Shown: positions 1 through 7,561 of the stretch, one piece after another
Layout of the letters: every line of letters starts with the position of its first letter
How positions within the stretch are numbered: the first letter of the stretch is position 1
From: VRUE01 sp963702175
GTDB taxonomy: Bacteria > Actinomycetota > Thermoleophilia > Solirubrobacterales > 70-9
Direction of reading: 5' to 3'
NCBI GenBank assembly: GCA_963702175.1
Contig: OY969721.1
Span: 2,046,001 to 2,110,000 of the forward strand
Length of the DNA stretch: 64,000 nt
Notes under the pieces: model-generated
What the model was told of the DNA's origin: nothing
Databases searched by the model: none
What the model saw: only the letters and a program-made list of their open reading frames with translations
Position numbers and translations under genes: made by a program

Positions 1-429
1 ATTGCGTAGGAGTTGGCCCGAGCGGGCCGGAACGTCGAGCAGGTAGAGGAGCCTTCCCTCGCGATCGTTGGTCAGCCGCACCCGCAGCGCGCAGGCGCGG
101 CGATCGAACCAGCCGCGCACGCTGCGATCGGCCCGCGCCAACTCGGCGGCGATGCGCAGGACCGTCTCGGGCTTGGCGTCGAACTCATCGGCGGGCACCA
201 CCGCCGCGGCCGTTCGCGTCGCGAGCGTGCGGCGCGTGGCGAGGAAGCGTTGTGTAGCCAGCGCGGAGGCGATAGCGAGGGCGCCGAGAGCGAAGGGCGC
301 GAGCGACGCCGCGGAGGCGAGGAGCTGATCGACCCGGATGCCCGACACGGCGCGCCAGATGGCGGCGGTCACGAGCAGAGCGAAGATCGCCAGCATCGGC
401 CGCGGGTCGGAGCGATCCTCACCCATCAT
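1..429 (-). CDS. Membrane-anchored protein, N-terminal part (conjugation ATPase-like), runs off left edge
   Basis: The minus strand is open from an ATG at 429 (a second ATG follows at 426) to the first base of the window, giving 143 codons with no stop. Residues about 12-30 and 42-62 are hydrophobic and look like two membrane helices. A basic segment follows, then a soluble region with the pattern ETVLRIAAELARADRSVRGW. This layout, two N-terminal helices before a cytoplasmic domain, resembles TraG/VirD4-type or HerA-like ATPases of actinobacterial integrative elements. No Walker motif lies inside the window, so the ATPase assignment is inference. It would fit the serine recombinase at the other end of this accessory region. 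Confidence 0.5.
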   Translation of the reverse strand, partial: MMGEDRSDPRPMLAIFALLVTAAIWRAVSGIRVDQLLASAASLAPFALGALAIASALATQRFLATRRTLATRTAAAVVPADEFDAKPETVLRIAAELARADRSVRGWFDRRACALRVRLTNDREGRLLYLLDVPARSGQLLRN

Positions 430-648
430 GCACCGACCTCTGGGTCACGTAGGTATGTCGGCAAGCCACGAGCCGCGCGATCGGCGCTCCGATGCGGGAT
501 AGCTGGCCTTCGTGCCCACCTCCACGCGAACCGGCGCTCGACCCGCCAGTCGGCTCGGCGCCCGACCTGGGACCCGACCGAGGCGCGATGCCGCCGCCCG
601 GCCCGTGTCTAGAAAAGGTCCTCATATATATACGGAGGGATGAATCCC

Positions 649-727
649 GAAAGTGGTCCCCCCCGAATTTGAGCCGCCTCGCTGGTCTCATGTAATAGAA
701 GGGGGCTGAGAGCGGAAAGTGGTCCCC
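649..727 (+). repeat. Two copies of a 13-bp motif, possibly an IS21-type end remnant
   Basis: GAAAGTGGTCCCC occurs at 649-661 and 715-727, and a third copy in opposite orientation lies at 10925-10937. Repeated motifs of this kind occur at the ends of IS21-family elements, where they serve as transposase binding sites. No IstA or IstB gene is present in the window, so a decayed IS end is inferred, with host protein binding sites as the alternative. Confidence 0.4.
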
Positions 728-777
728 CTTATGTGACGAATCCGACATTCGCGACGGTATGGCTGGCCGCTTTTCCC

Positions 778-938
778 GCCTCATACCTCTTTGTCGTTTG
801 AGGCCGGGTTTTGCGCCACGAATTCGGCATCTACACCAACAGGGGGGCCGAGCCGGGAAATTGAACCCCCAATTCGCAAATCGCCTTCGAACTTTCTGCC
901 TCATACCTATCCGTCGTTTGAGGCGGCGTTTTCCGGCA
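778..938 (+). repeat. Pair of 41-bp imperfect direct repeats, 120-bp period
   Basis: Copies at 778-818 and 898-938 match at about 34 of 41 positions by eye. Each carries CCTCA and TGAGG separated by 15 bases, so each could form a small hairpin or be bound by a dimer. The exact 120-bp spacing and the position between divergent genes of a mobile region suggest a regulatory, partition or transfer-origin role. The role is inference. Confidence 0.5.
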
Positions 939-1075
939 AAAATTTAGATTTCGTGCGTGGCGGCTCTTGGTTTCATGCCCTTCAGTCGAAGCAAGGAGGG
1001 GTCTGTCCCACCAGACCGGCCCCACTTGGGTCTCGGATGCTGGAACAGTCCGGCTGAGCCGGCACACTGGACCGC

Positions 1076-1855
1076 ATGCCTCATCGACCTCCCGGTGTCT
1101 GCATGTTCTGCGACGCGACCAGCGTCACCAAGGCCCACGTCTTCGCGGAGTCATGGACGAACCTGTTCGACGAGCCGAACGACACGCGCGAGCACGAGGT
1201 CGTGCATCGCTACACGGACCCGACAACTGGCGAGCGGCGCATCCTCAAGCGCGCGAAGACTTTTGCCTTGATCAGCCGCAAGGTCTGCGGCGCGTGCAAC
1301 AGCGGCTGGCTCAACGAACTGGAGGCGCGGGTCCGTCCACTCATGGCCCGTTTCGCGGCGAACACGCCGATCACGCTCGATGCCGAGGAGCAGGCGGACC
1401 TCGCGCTCTGGTCCGTAGCCGCGGCTCTCATCGCGATGAGCCGCGATCCAGACGCAGCGGGGTTCGCCGACCCCGCGATCGCCCATGCGATCTTCCGGGA
1501 ACGGCGCCCGCCCGACGACATGAACGTTTGGCTTGGCGCGAACTCGCACGGAGAGATGGGGTGGTTCCGCTCGCACTCGCTCAACCTCGCTCCCACCCCC
1601 GAGCAGACGGGTGCGTGGGGTGCGACGATCTCGTTCGGCTACGCCGTAATCCACATGGTCTTCCACGGCCTTCCGAACCGGCGAATGCGGCTGCGCCACA
1701 ATGCTCAACGATCCTTGCGCCGGATCTGGGCGCCGCGCGACCGCGCCGTTTGGCCGCCGAGGCTGATCATGCGCCCGCGCGACCTCACGCCGCTCGCGCT
1801 CGTGATCGGAGAGCAGTGCTCCTTTGAGCGGGCCGTCCCCGCGCGTTCAAGCTGA
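1076..1855 (+). CDS. HNH-like zinc-binding protein of unknown function
   Basis: The protein has 259 residues. It starts with a CMFC pair, has AHVFAESW about ten residues later, and a second pair CGACNSGW near residue 73. The order CxxC, then a histidine in a KxHVF/AHVF setting, then CxxCNxGW is seen in a widespread family of hypothetical proteins that resemble HNH endonucleases with a zinc-stabilised core. The C-terminal two thirds have no motif I recognise. Such genes are frequent in mobile and phage-derived DNA, which fits the setting. The downstream neighbour is convergent, 66 bp away. Nuclease activity is not shown by the sequence. Confidence 0.6.
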   Translation: MPHRPPGVCMFCDATSVTKAHVFAESWTNLFDEPNDTREHEVVHRYTDPTTGERRILKRAKTFALISRKVCGACNSGWLNELEARVRPLMARFAANTPITLDAEEQADLALWSVAAALIAMSRDPDAAGFADPAIAHAIFRERRPPDDMNVWLGANSHGEMGWFRSHSLNLAPTPEQTGAWGATISFGYAVIHMVFHGLPNRRMRLRHNAQRSLRRIWAPRDRAVWPPRLIMRPRDLTPLALVIGEQCSFERAVPARSS

Positions 1856-1921
1856 GCGCGAGGTGCCTGTCAGGGCGGCGGCCAGTTCATTGACTAACGT
1901 GTTTGACCGGCAGTAGACAGC

Positions 1922-3124
1922 TCAGTCCGAGTTCGCCCGAGTGTCCGGCGCGGTCTCCTCGCCATCGAGAAGATTCTCTCGGGGCGCGTCCGGAGGCGGC
2001 GGTTCGAAGGCCTCAACCTGAATGCTGGCGATTTCATCTAGATCGGCATCGACTTCGTCGGGCGGCTCATCGGCCGTTCGACGCCGCCGCAGACAGGAAA
2101 TAATGGCTCGCTTTCGATCAAGTCCATATCGAGCCTCGAAATCTGGTCGAAGCGCGTATCTGAAGGTGGACACGCTCGCGATGCGCCCGTCGCCTTCGAG
2201 ATCTTCGGCGATCAGATCGACTGCGGGCATGTTGTGGTCCCTGGCCATTAGATAAACCGTGTCGAAGTGCTCTCTGTAGATGAATCGCTTCGCACGTGCG
2301 CGGTATGGCGTAACCCCTTTGTCGGCAAGCGTCTCCTTAATGCCAACGAAGATCACCGCAATCTTGAAGTATCGGCCACGATACGTCAGAGCCAGCTTGT
2401 CTTCTCCGGGTGCCCTGGCAGCAAGGCGACTGAGCCACCGGGCAAATTCCTCGGCATCACGGACTGCCTCAGTGTCAGGCTCACTCGGGTGGAGGGCCTC
2501 GCCAAGACGCAGGTACTCCAACAGCAACAGCCGGGCGAGCCAGCCCTGTAGATCGACATCGTCGAGCTCGTCGATCTTCTCCCGAAGGGCCGCGCCCTCA
2601 GCCCGAGCAGGATCGAGATGATCGCGCGTGAAGATCGACAGCGCACCCGGCTTGCCGCCGTCCTGATCGAGCAGGCCCTTCGCAACGATCAGATCGGCCG
2701 CTCGCATCCTCTCTGCGTCGAGGTAACGCCTCGCCTTCGGCAACATCGTCAGGGGAAGAAACGCCATCAGTGCGTTTGCGACGTTTTGCTCATGATGCTC
2801 GGCCTTTTCCATGCAAACCAATACTTCGCCCTCTCTCAAGAGGGCCTCGGCCTCTCCAGCTTTCGCCCATTTGATCTTGATCTTCCGTTCAATCAGGCTC
2901 TCGGGAGCCGACTTCAGTAGCTCCTCGCGAGCCGTGTTGATGTCCCCCTGCACCTTCCAGGCCACGGCCGCGCGATCCGCCTTGCCGTAGGCCTTCGAGA
3001 CGAGATTTGCCACCCAGCCGTATACCTTTTCGGCCTTGTCAGGGTTGTTCATTACCCATGCGCCAAACAGGATCGCCCCGGTGAGGACCCCTCCACCGAA
3101 AATGAGAAAGAGCGCCACGGCCAT
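1922..3124 (-). CDS. Membrane-anchored protein of unknown function, last gene of the left XRE locus
   Basis: This 400-residue protein has one N-terminal hydrophobic helix (residues about 2-26, rich in Gly and Phe). A long, probably mostly helical soluble domain follows, with an acidic proline-rich tail in the last 50 residues. I do not recognise a domain. Notable segments are KARRYLDAERMRAADLIVAK near residue 135 and REHFDTVYLMARDHNM near 295. The start codon directly follows the stop of the 73-aa gene upstream, so the two are translationally coupled. All genes from 4881 down to here run in the same direction with small gaps, so they may form one operon. The protein could be a membrane effector or sensor; this is inference. 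Confidence 0.7.
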   Translation of the reverse strand: MAVALFLIFGGGVLTGAILFGAWVMNNPDKAEKVYGWVANLVSKAYGKADRAAVAWKVQGDINTAREELLKSAPESLIERKIKIKWAKAGEAEALLREGEVLVCMEKAEHHEQNVANALMAFLPLTMLPKARRYLDAERMRAADLIVAKGLLDQDGGKPGALSIFTRDHLDPARAEGAALREKIDELDDVDLQGWLARLLLLEYLRLGEALHPSEPDTEAVRDAEEFARWLSRLAARAPGEDKLALTYRGRYFKIAVIFVGIKETLADKGVTPYRARAKRFIYREHFDTVYLMARDHNMPAVDLIAEDLEGDGRIASVSTFRYALRPDFEARYGLDRKRAIISCLRRRRTADEPPDEVDADLDEIASIQVEAFEPPPPDAPRENLLDGEETAPDTRANSD

Positions 3125-3346
3125 CTACTCGTCCCCGGTGTCGTCGGCGCACGACGATTCTCGACATTCGACCTGCACTTCGTCATTGATAATGCGGATC
3201 GTTCCCAGGCCAGCCTCGTTAATTGATTTGGCGCATCTCCGGCAGCGAAGCAGGCCAGAGTCGTATGCGTCCTTCAGGCCTAGCCGACCCAGCAGCTCGT
3301 CGCGATCGTCGATGTAGAGCGCGGGTATTTCCTGCCGATCAGCCAT
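3125..3346 (-). CDS. Small four-cysteine (zinc ribbon-like) protein
   Basis: The 73-residue acidic protein has CRRC at about residue 35 and CRESSC at about 61, a C2/C2 arrangement expected to bind zinc. The first 30 residues (LYIDDRDELLGRLGLKDAYD) look helical. Its TAG stop is immediately followed by the ATG of the 400-aa membrane protein, so the two are probably made together and may interact. The start at 3346 has only a weak upstream purine stretch. A 75-bp gap separates it from the XRE gene upstream. No known family was recognised. Confidence 0.65.
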   Translation of the reverse strand: MADRQEIPALYIDDRDELLGRLGLKDAYDSGLLRCRRCAKSINEAGLGTIRIINDEVQVECRESSCADDTGDE

Positions 3347-3421
3347 CGCAAGAAGATAGTTGACGACGATATGGATAGGTCGCTCGGACTTCCGCTTCCG
3401 CGTGAAGGCAGCAGCGTTGAG

Positions 3422-3718
3422 TTACTCGTCGGAGACGAGGTATTCCGCTGGCCCCGAGTCCTCGACCCAGCCGGGCTTCCAGGCGACGCCCTCGACAAGC
3501 TCGCCGACTGGCATCGAGTAGGCGCCGGCTAGGCGGATCAGGTCGTCGAAGCGGGGGATGGCTTCTCCGCCCTCGATCTTGTCGAGGCGGGCGCGGGTGA
3601 GGGCGGCGCGAGCAGCCGCGTCCTTCTGCGAGAGGTCGGCACGCTCGCGGGCGCGGTAGAGGTTGTCGGCGAAGCGCGCCTTGGCTTTGAAGCTGAACGC
3701 AGCGGCCGGTTCAGCCAT
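3422..3718 (-). CDS. XRE-family helix-turn-helix protein (type d, left locus)
   Basis: The 98-residue protein has an XRE/Cro fold from about residue 14 to 70, with the recognition region SQKDAAARAALTRARLDKIE. A short C-terminal arm follows, containing the LVEGVAWKPG motif shared by all six XRE proteins in these two loci. Its N-terminus (FSFKAKARFADNLYRARERA) is closest to the last XRE gene of the right locus (PYEAKARIADNVFLLRKRAG), so the two occupy equivalent positions. The start overlaps the end of the preceding XRE gene by 8 bp. It is probably a DNA-binding regulator of the locus. Confidence 0.85.
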   Translation of the reverse strand: MAEPAAAFSFKAKARFADNLYRARERADLSQKDAAARAALTRARLDKIEGGEAIPRFDDLIRLAGAYSMPVGELVEGVAWKPGWVEDSGPAEYLVSDE

Positions 3719-4058
3719 CGGGATGGCCCGCTGGCTGGTCGCCGTTCTCCGATCCCGGCCGTTCGATCACGTCCCACTCGCCGGGCACGACGATCGTGTA
3801 GCCGGGCTTCCACTCCAGGCCGAGCGCGAGTTCGTCGAGCGGCACACCGAGGCTGCCGGCGATCCGCACGGCGGTATCGACTCGTGGCATACGCTCGCCG
3901 CGCTCCAAGAGGCTGATCTCGGTGCGATGCAGTGAGGCGCGGAAGCCCAGCTCTTCCTGAGAGACATCGGCCCGCTCCCGACAGCGGGTCAGGTTGCGCC
4001 CGAAGCGCGCCTTCAACTCCTCGGTCGGCGGTGCCAGCGTCGGTGCGCGGGGGCTCAC
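3711..4058 (-). CDS. XRE-family helix-turn-helix protein (type a, left locus)
   Basis: This 115-residue protein has the XRE domain at about residues 15-75, with SQEELGFRASLHRTEISLLE as the helix-turn-helix. The tail contains LALGLEWKPG and PGEWDV. It starts with GTG in a 4-bp GTGA overlap with the stop of the OB-fold gene, so the two are coupled. The corresponding gene in the right locus (8343-8663) also follows the OB gene directly and shares LHRTEISLLERG. It probably acts as a repressor or a DNA-binding partner of the OB protein. Confidence 0.85.
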   Translation of the reverse strand: MSPRAPTLAPPTEELKARFGRNLTRCRERADVSQEELGFRASLHRTEISLLERGERMPRVDTAVRIAGSLGVPLDELALGLEWKPGYTIVVPGEWDVIERPGSENGDQPAGHPDG

Positions 4059-4480
4059 GGCTCGTCTCCCGGGACGATCAGCTCCTCTTCGTCTGGCGGC
4101 AGGCCGGCGTGGACCAGGGCCGCGACGATCGCGTCGCGCTTGCCGGTGTATCCGGGTTCGGCCGTCCAGCGGTTGGTGAGCTGGCCGGCGGCGAGGACAG
4201 GGTCGCCGCGCCGCAGCTTGCGGATCTCATGCCGCTCGGCGAGTGCGTCGGGCACTTCGATCTGGCAGCTTGCCCAGGTCCACAGAAGCTCTGGGCGCTC
4301 GGGATCGGCGACAGGGAGCTCGATCTCGAGGAGGACGATCGGCTCGTCGGTTGGACTTCGCGCCAGGCGCGGGTCATCGATCAGGGCGCCGGTCACGATC
4401 GAGTGGTTGAGGCCGGGCGGCGTCGACTCGGGGAAGCGCAGCCGGCGCCGCCCCGATCGGCCCGCTTGATGCCCGCACAT
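4055..4480 (-). CDS. OB-fold, SSB-like protein (left locus)
   Basis: The chosen ATG at 4480 gives 141 residues. From about residue 24 the pattern is LNHSIVTGALIDDPRL, then VLLEIELPVADPE, WASCQIEV and RRGDPVLAAGQLTNRW. This spacing of strands matches the OB fold of single-stranded DNA-binding proteins (SSB, PriB), where a RxGDxVxVxGxL strand closes the barrel. The usual acidic SSB tail is replaced by DEEELIVPGDEP. A longer open frame continues upstream to 4936, but this start follows the upstream stop (4483) by only two bases. The right-locus paralog at 7912 is frameshifted. The role may be ssDNA handling in the mobile element. Confidence 0.75.
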   Translation of the reverse strand: MCGHQAGRSGRRRLRFPESTPPGLNHSIVTGALIDDPRLARSPTDEPIVLLEIELPVADPERPELLWTWASCQIEVPDALAERHEIRKLRRGDPVLAAGQLTNRWTAEPGYTGKRDAIVAALVHAGLPPDEEELIVPGDEP

Positions 4481-4482
4481 GG

Positions 4483-4881
4483 CTACCGGCCTCGGGAGGA
4501 CGTGCCGAGCCCAGCCAGCACGCTCTCGCAGGTTTCGTAGCCGCGCCGGAACCGTTGGTTCGTCTCGGCATCCTCGCTGCTTCCCTCGACTCCAGTGAGG
4601 ACCAGGCCGGCTTCGCCTTGCAGGCGCCTGAGCGTTTCCATCAGGTCGTGGATCGGCATAGTCAGCTCGACCTCCGCCCGACCGTCGTCCTCGCTCCAGC
4701 CGAGATCCTCCAGCAGGCGGAAGTCTTCGCCGAACTCCAGTCCGAGCCGCTCGGCCATGGCGGAGTCCTTGTCTCGCTCCAGCGCGTCCCAGAGGTCGCC
4801 GACGGAGCCGAGGTGATTGCGGACCAGTTCGTAGAGCCCGTCGCGTTGGTCGCGGTCGATGGTGATGGTGCTGCGGGGCAT
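4483..4881 (-). CDS. Acidic small protein, first gene of left XRE locus
   Basis: The protein has 132 residues, is strongly acidic and probably helical, with DRDQRDGLYELVRNHLGSVG near the start and LEFGEDFRLLEDLGW in the middle. I do not recognise a domain. The frame is open to 4905, but the ATG at 4881 is preferred because AAAGGAGG lies 6-8 bases upstream of it. That ribosome binding site sits inside an inverted repeat (4882-4906). The gene opens a run of same-strand genes with overlaps or tiny gaps down to at least 3422. The right locus starts with a protein of similar size and style (7562), with little sequence identity. Confidence 0.75.
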   Translation of the reverse strand: MPRSTITIDRDQRDGLYELVRNHLGSVGDLWDALERDKDSAMAERLGLEFGEDFRLLEDLGWSEDDGRAEVELTMPIHDLMETLRRLQGEAGLVLTGVEGSSEDAETNQRFRRGYETCESVLAGLGTSSRGR

Positions 4882-4906
4882 GGTGCCCTCCTTTCGGTAG
4901 GGCACC
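4882..4906 (-). promoter_or_regulatory. Hairpin over the Shine-Dalgarno sequence of the left locus
   Basis: GGTGCCC at one end and GGGCACC at the other are perfect 7-bp inverted arms. On the transcript (minus strand) the AAAGGAG sequence lies in the loop and runs into the 3' arm, which ends at the start codon. Folding would hide the ribosome binding site. An analogous hairpin with different sequence is present at 7544-7560. Confidence 0.6.
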
Positions 4907-4977
4907 GAAGAGCCGCCTCGGATCGAGGAGCGTCATCTACCCGGAAGCACGCGCGGCGCTCTGGGAGAATCGGTCGC

Positions 4978-5043
4978 GCATCGAAGGCTCAGTCTTCGGT
5001 GCCAGGCCCCGGGGCGTTCACGCGCCGCCGGGGCCACTTATGT
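4978..5043 (-). ncRNA. Structured leader element, left locus (candidate cis-regulatory RNA)
   Basis: Read on the minus strand: ACATAAGTGG (5043-5034), then hairpin 1 (5035-5005) with arms GGCCCCGG and CCGGGGCC around a GGCG/CGCC inner stem and a GTGAACGCC 3' side. Hairpin 2 (5002-4978) follows, with arms GCA-CGAAG and CTTCG-TGC closing a loop with CTGAGC. The right locus has the same order with different but still complementary stems (7396-7464). It sits about 100-160 bases before the first gene, as a leader would. I cannot match it to a named riboswitch class. Confidence 0.55.
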
Positions 5044-5279
5044 CTTGCGGCCGGCGAACGTAGCCTGCCGCAGCACCCGGATCAAGGCCTCTTTTCGAGC
5101 ACCGGCTTTTGGCCCGGTTATCCTTGACGCCGCTTTTTGGCTTCAGCAGTGGTTTTCACGACTGATTCCAGAGGCACGGGAGGCGCGCTTCTAAGGTCGA
5201 GTCGTTCCCCCGCTATACCGAAGTCCCGCGACCGGCCATCGGTTCGTGGAGGTGCGGGAGCTGCCGTGAAGGTCGCTGT
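5044..5279. other. Intergenic stretch between kup and the left leader
   Basis: No gene, strong terminator or recognisable repeat was found. It should hold the left-locus promoter (minus strand, upstream of 5043) and the kup transcription end. Confidence 0.4.
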
Positions 5280-7217
5280 TTAGAACCTGATCTGGCCGCC
5301 GAGGGCGACGACTTTCTCGGCCGGGATGTTGAAGTAGCCAACGGGGCTCGCGGCGTTGCGGTTCATCGCCAAGAAGAGGTCCTTGCGCCAATGCGCCATG
5401 CCCTTGTCGCCGAAGGGAATCGGGGCAATCTGCGAGAGGTAGTAGGTGACGTGGTACGGGTTGAAGCTCGTGAGTCCTTGATCCCGCGCCACGTTGATCC
5501 CCCTCGGGACATCGGGGTTGTCCATGTAGCCGTAGCGCAGGGTCAGGTGCGAGAACCCGTCGTCAGGGTCGCCGAGATGATCGAGTTCTGCGCGCTCCTC
5601 ATCGGGGACGCTCGGCACGTTCCCGATATCTACGGTAAGAATCACGACCTCTTCGGGGATTGCGCGGAGCCGCGTCTGCGCAACACGTAGCGCCAACGGC
5701 GTGCTCTCCTTCGAGGGGTTGAGGAAGACGGCCGTTCCCTTGATCCGCGTCGGCAACCCCTTCCGGTGCATCTCTTCGATGAAGTCGGGCAGCGTGCCCT
5801 CCGCCCGCGTCCGCTCTGCGGAGAGCAGATCGCGTCCTCGATGCCAGGTCGTGAAGAGAAGCAAGATCGCCATGCCGACCAACATCGGAAACCAGCCGCC
5901 CTCGGCGATCTTCGGCAGGTTGGCGCCCAGAAAAAGCAGGTCTAGCAGTACGAATCCGATCATCCCGAGAGCGATCAGGGAGCGCGGTTTGTGCCAGAGC
6001 GTCCGCGCCACGACCAGGAACAGGATCGAGTCGATCAGGAGAGTGCCCATGACCGCGATGCCGTAGGCAGTCGCCAGCTTCTCCGAGGAACCGAAGCCGA
6101 GGCAGAGTCCGACGACCAAGACGAAGAGGGTCCAGTTGACGGCCGGCAGATAGACCTGGCCGATCGTTTCCGCCGAGGTGTGTCTGATCGTCATGCGTGG
6201 TAGGAAGCCGAGTTGGACGACCTGCCGCGTGACCGAGAACGCCCCGGAAATGACTGCCTGGGATGCGATCAGCGTCGCGCAGGTCGCAAGCACGATCATC
6301 GGCACGCGCGACCACTCCGGCAGGAGGAGATAGAACGGGTTCGAGACCGCGCTTGGCGTCTCGAGGATCAGGGACGCCTGCCCGATGTAGTTCAGCAGCA
6401 GGGCGGGGAAGGCGACGAAGAACCAGGCCCGGCTGATCGCGGGTCTGCCGAAATGACCCATATCGGCGTACAGGGCCTCCGCACCGGTGAAGACGAGAAC
6501 GACGGCGCCGAGTGAGAGGAATGCCGTCAGCGGGTGGTTGAGGAAGAACTCGACCGCGTAGGAAGGCGCGAGACCCTTCAAGGCCTCGGGATTGCGCATG
6601 ATCTCAGCGACCCCAGCAGTGGCGATCGCGACGAACCAGAGCAGGATGATCGGCCCGAACAGCCGACCCACCGCAGCGGTTCCGTGGCGCTGGATGGCGA
6701 AGAGGAGCGCCAGCGCGCCGATCGTTACGGGCAAGATGATCGAGGAGAGACTCGGAGCCGCGACTTCAACGCCTTCGACGGCCGAGAGCACGGAGATGGC
6801 TGGGGTGATCATTGCGTCGGCGAAGAAGAGCGCGACGCCGATGATGCCGGCGGCAAGCAGGGCGCCCTTGACCGCCGGCCGCTCGATCGTGGTTCGCCGC
6901 ACCAGCGCATAGAGGGCCATCACTCCGCCCTCGCCTTCGTTGTCGGCCCGCATGACGAAGACGACGAACTTAATCGAGACCATCAGCGTCAGCGACCAAG
7001 CGACCAGGGAGATGACCCCGTAGACATCTGCGGGGGTCGCGCGCACCGGGTGATCTCCGGTGAAGATCGCCTGCATCGCGTAGAGCGGGCTCGTCCCGAT
7101 GTCGCCGAAGACGACGCCGAGCGCTGCGAACGCCAGGACGTTTCGCGAACGCGGCCGGTGCGCGGGTGAGTCGCTGCTACCGGGGCTTCTTGGGGCGGTT
7201 GCTGTGGTCTGGCTCAT
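5280..7217 (-). CDS. kup: KUP-type potassium uptake protein
   Basis: The 645-residue length is normal for the Kup/HAK/KT family of K+/H+ symporters in the cytoplasmic membrane. The family signature GDIGTSPLYA is at about residues 37-46, followed by about twelve hydrophobic helices to residue 460 and a soluble C-terminal domain. The start at 7217 has AAGGA eight bases upstream. The gene lies between two paralogous XRE loci that point away from it, so it is either cargo of the mobile region or the chromosomal neighbour that the duplication flanked. It starts 179 bp from the right-locus leader, on the opposite strand. Confidence 0.95.
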   Translation of the reverse strand: MSQTTATAPRSPGSSDSPAHRPRSRNVLAFAALGVVFGDIGTSPLYAMQAIFTGDHPVRATPADVYGVISLVAWSLTLMVSIKFVVFVMRADNEGEGGVMALYALVRRTTIERPAVKGALLAAGIIGVALFFADAMITPAISVLSAVEGVEVAAPSLSSIILPVTIGALALLFAIQRHGTAAVGRLFGPIILLWFVAIATAGVAEIMRNPEALKGLAPSYAVEFFLNHPLTAFLSLGAVVLVFTGAEALYADMGHFGRPAISRAWFFVAFPALLLNYIGQASLILETPSAVSNPFYLLLPEWSRVPMIVLATCATLIASQAVISGAFSVTRQVVQLGFLPRMTIRHTSAETIGQVYLPAVNWTLFVLVVGLCLGFGSSEKLATAYGIAVMGTLLIDSILFLVVARTLWHKPRSLIALGMIGFVLLDLLFLGANLPKIAEGGWFPMLVGMAILLLFTTWHRGRDLLSAERTRAEGTLPDFIEEMHRKGLPTRIKGTAVFLNPSKESTPLALRVAQTRLRAIPEEVVILTVDIGNVPSVPDEERAELDHLGDPDDGFSHLTLRYGYMDNPDVPRGINVARDQGLTSFNPYHVTYYLSQIAPIPFGDKGMAHWRKDLFLAMNRNAASPVGYFNIPAEKVVALGGQIRF

Positions 7218-7395
7218 GGGCGATCCTTGCCGACCAGTCTTCCCGGCGCACCGGCGGGGAGCGTACTCCTACACACGGCGCGCCGTCCTCCGAGCGACTG
7301 CTTTGAAGACTTCGGCAGCCTGCGGTCGAACCGTCCGGGGCACCGCATGAGATCCAGCCGTAGCGCGGATCTCGCATCTTGTACCGTCTCCGGCC

Positions 7396-7464
7396 ACATA
7401 AGTGGGGCCGCGCGCTGGAACGCCGGCCCCGTGGCGACCGGCATAGCTGAACCAGGCCGGCCGC
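7396..7464 (+). ncRNA. Structured leader element, right locus (candidate cis-regulatory RNA)
   Basis: ACATAAGTGG is at 7396-7405. Hairpin 1 (7404-7430) has arms GGGGCCG and CGGCCCC with TGGAACGCC on its 3' side. Hairpin 2 (7434-7464) has arms GCG-CCGGC and GCCGG-CGC around a loop holding GCTGAACC. Compared with the left copy, the stems have changed on both sides in a pairing-preserving way while ACATAAGTGG, GAACGCC and CTGARCC are kept. That pattern is expected of a conserved RNA structure. Distance to the first start codon (7562) is similar to the left locus. Confidence 0.55.
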
Positions 7465-7543
7465 AGCGGGAACGGTAGCTGGCTACCGGCCTCAAGAAGC
7501 GGCCCCCGGCGGCGCTGTAACGCCAACCGAGGGCCTGACCACA

Positions 7544-7560
7544 AGGAGAACGTGCCTCCT
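7544..7560 (+). promoter_or_regulatory. Hairpin pairing the Shine-Dalgarno sequence of the right locus
   Basis: AGGAG (7544-7548), the ribosome binding site, can pair with CTCCT (7556-7560), which ends one base before the ATG region of 7562. The loop is AACGTGC. It corresponds in position, not in sequence, to the hairpin at 4882-4906. Confidence 0.5.
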
Positions 7561-7561
7561 C

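Larger units (their letters stand above)
430..1075. other. Repeat-rich intergenic region without a convincing gene
   Basis: Short open frames exist on both strands but none has a ribosome binding site or a recognisable domain. The region holds two copies of GAAAGTGGTCCCC (649-661, 715-727), an AAGGGGG/CCCCCTT inverted pair around 699-731, and two 41-bp direct repeats at 778-818 and 898-938. It separates the divergent genes at 429 (minus) and 1076 (plus), so their promoters should lie here. Confidence 0.6.

Noticed and set aside
13..612. 199-codon open frame on the plus strand at the left edge
   Set aside because: It is antisense to the better-supported membrane protein at 1-429 and has low-complexity arginine-rich composition.
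4055..4936. 293-codon reading of the left OB-fold gene starting at 4936
   Set aside because: The first half lies over the small acidic-protein gene in another frame; only the part from 4480 has OB-fold patterns.
7218..7395. c-di-AMP (ydaO-type) riboswitch upstream of kup
   Set aside because: Potassium transporter genes often have one, but the conserved ydaO segments could not be found on the minus strand here.
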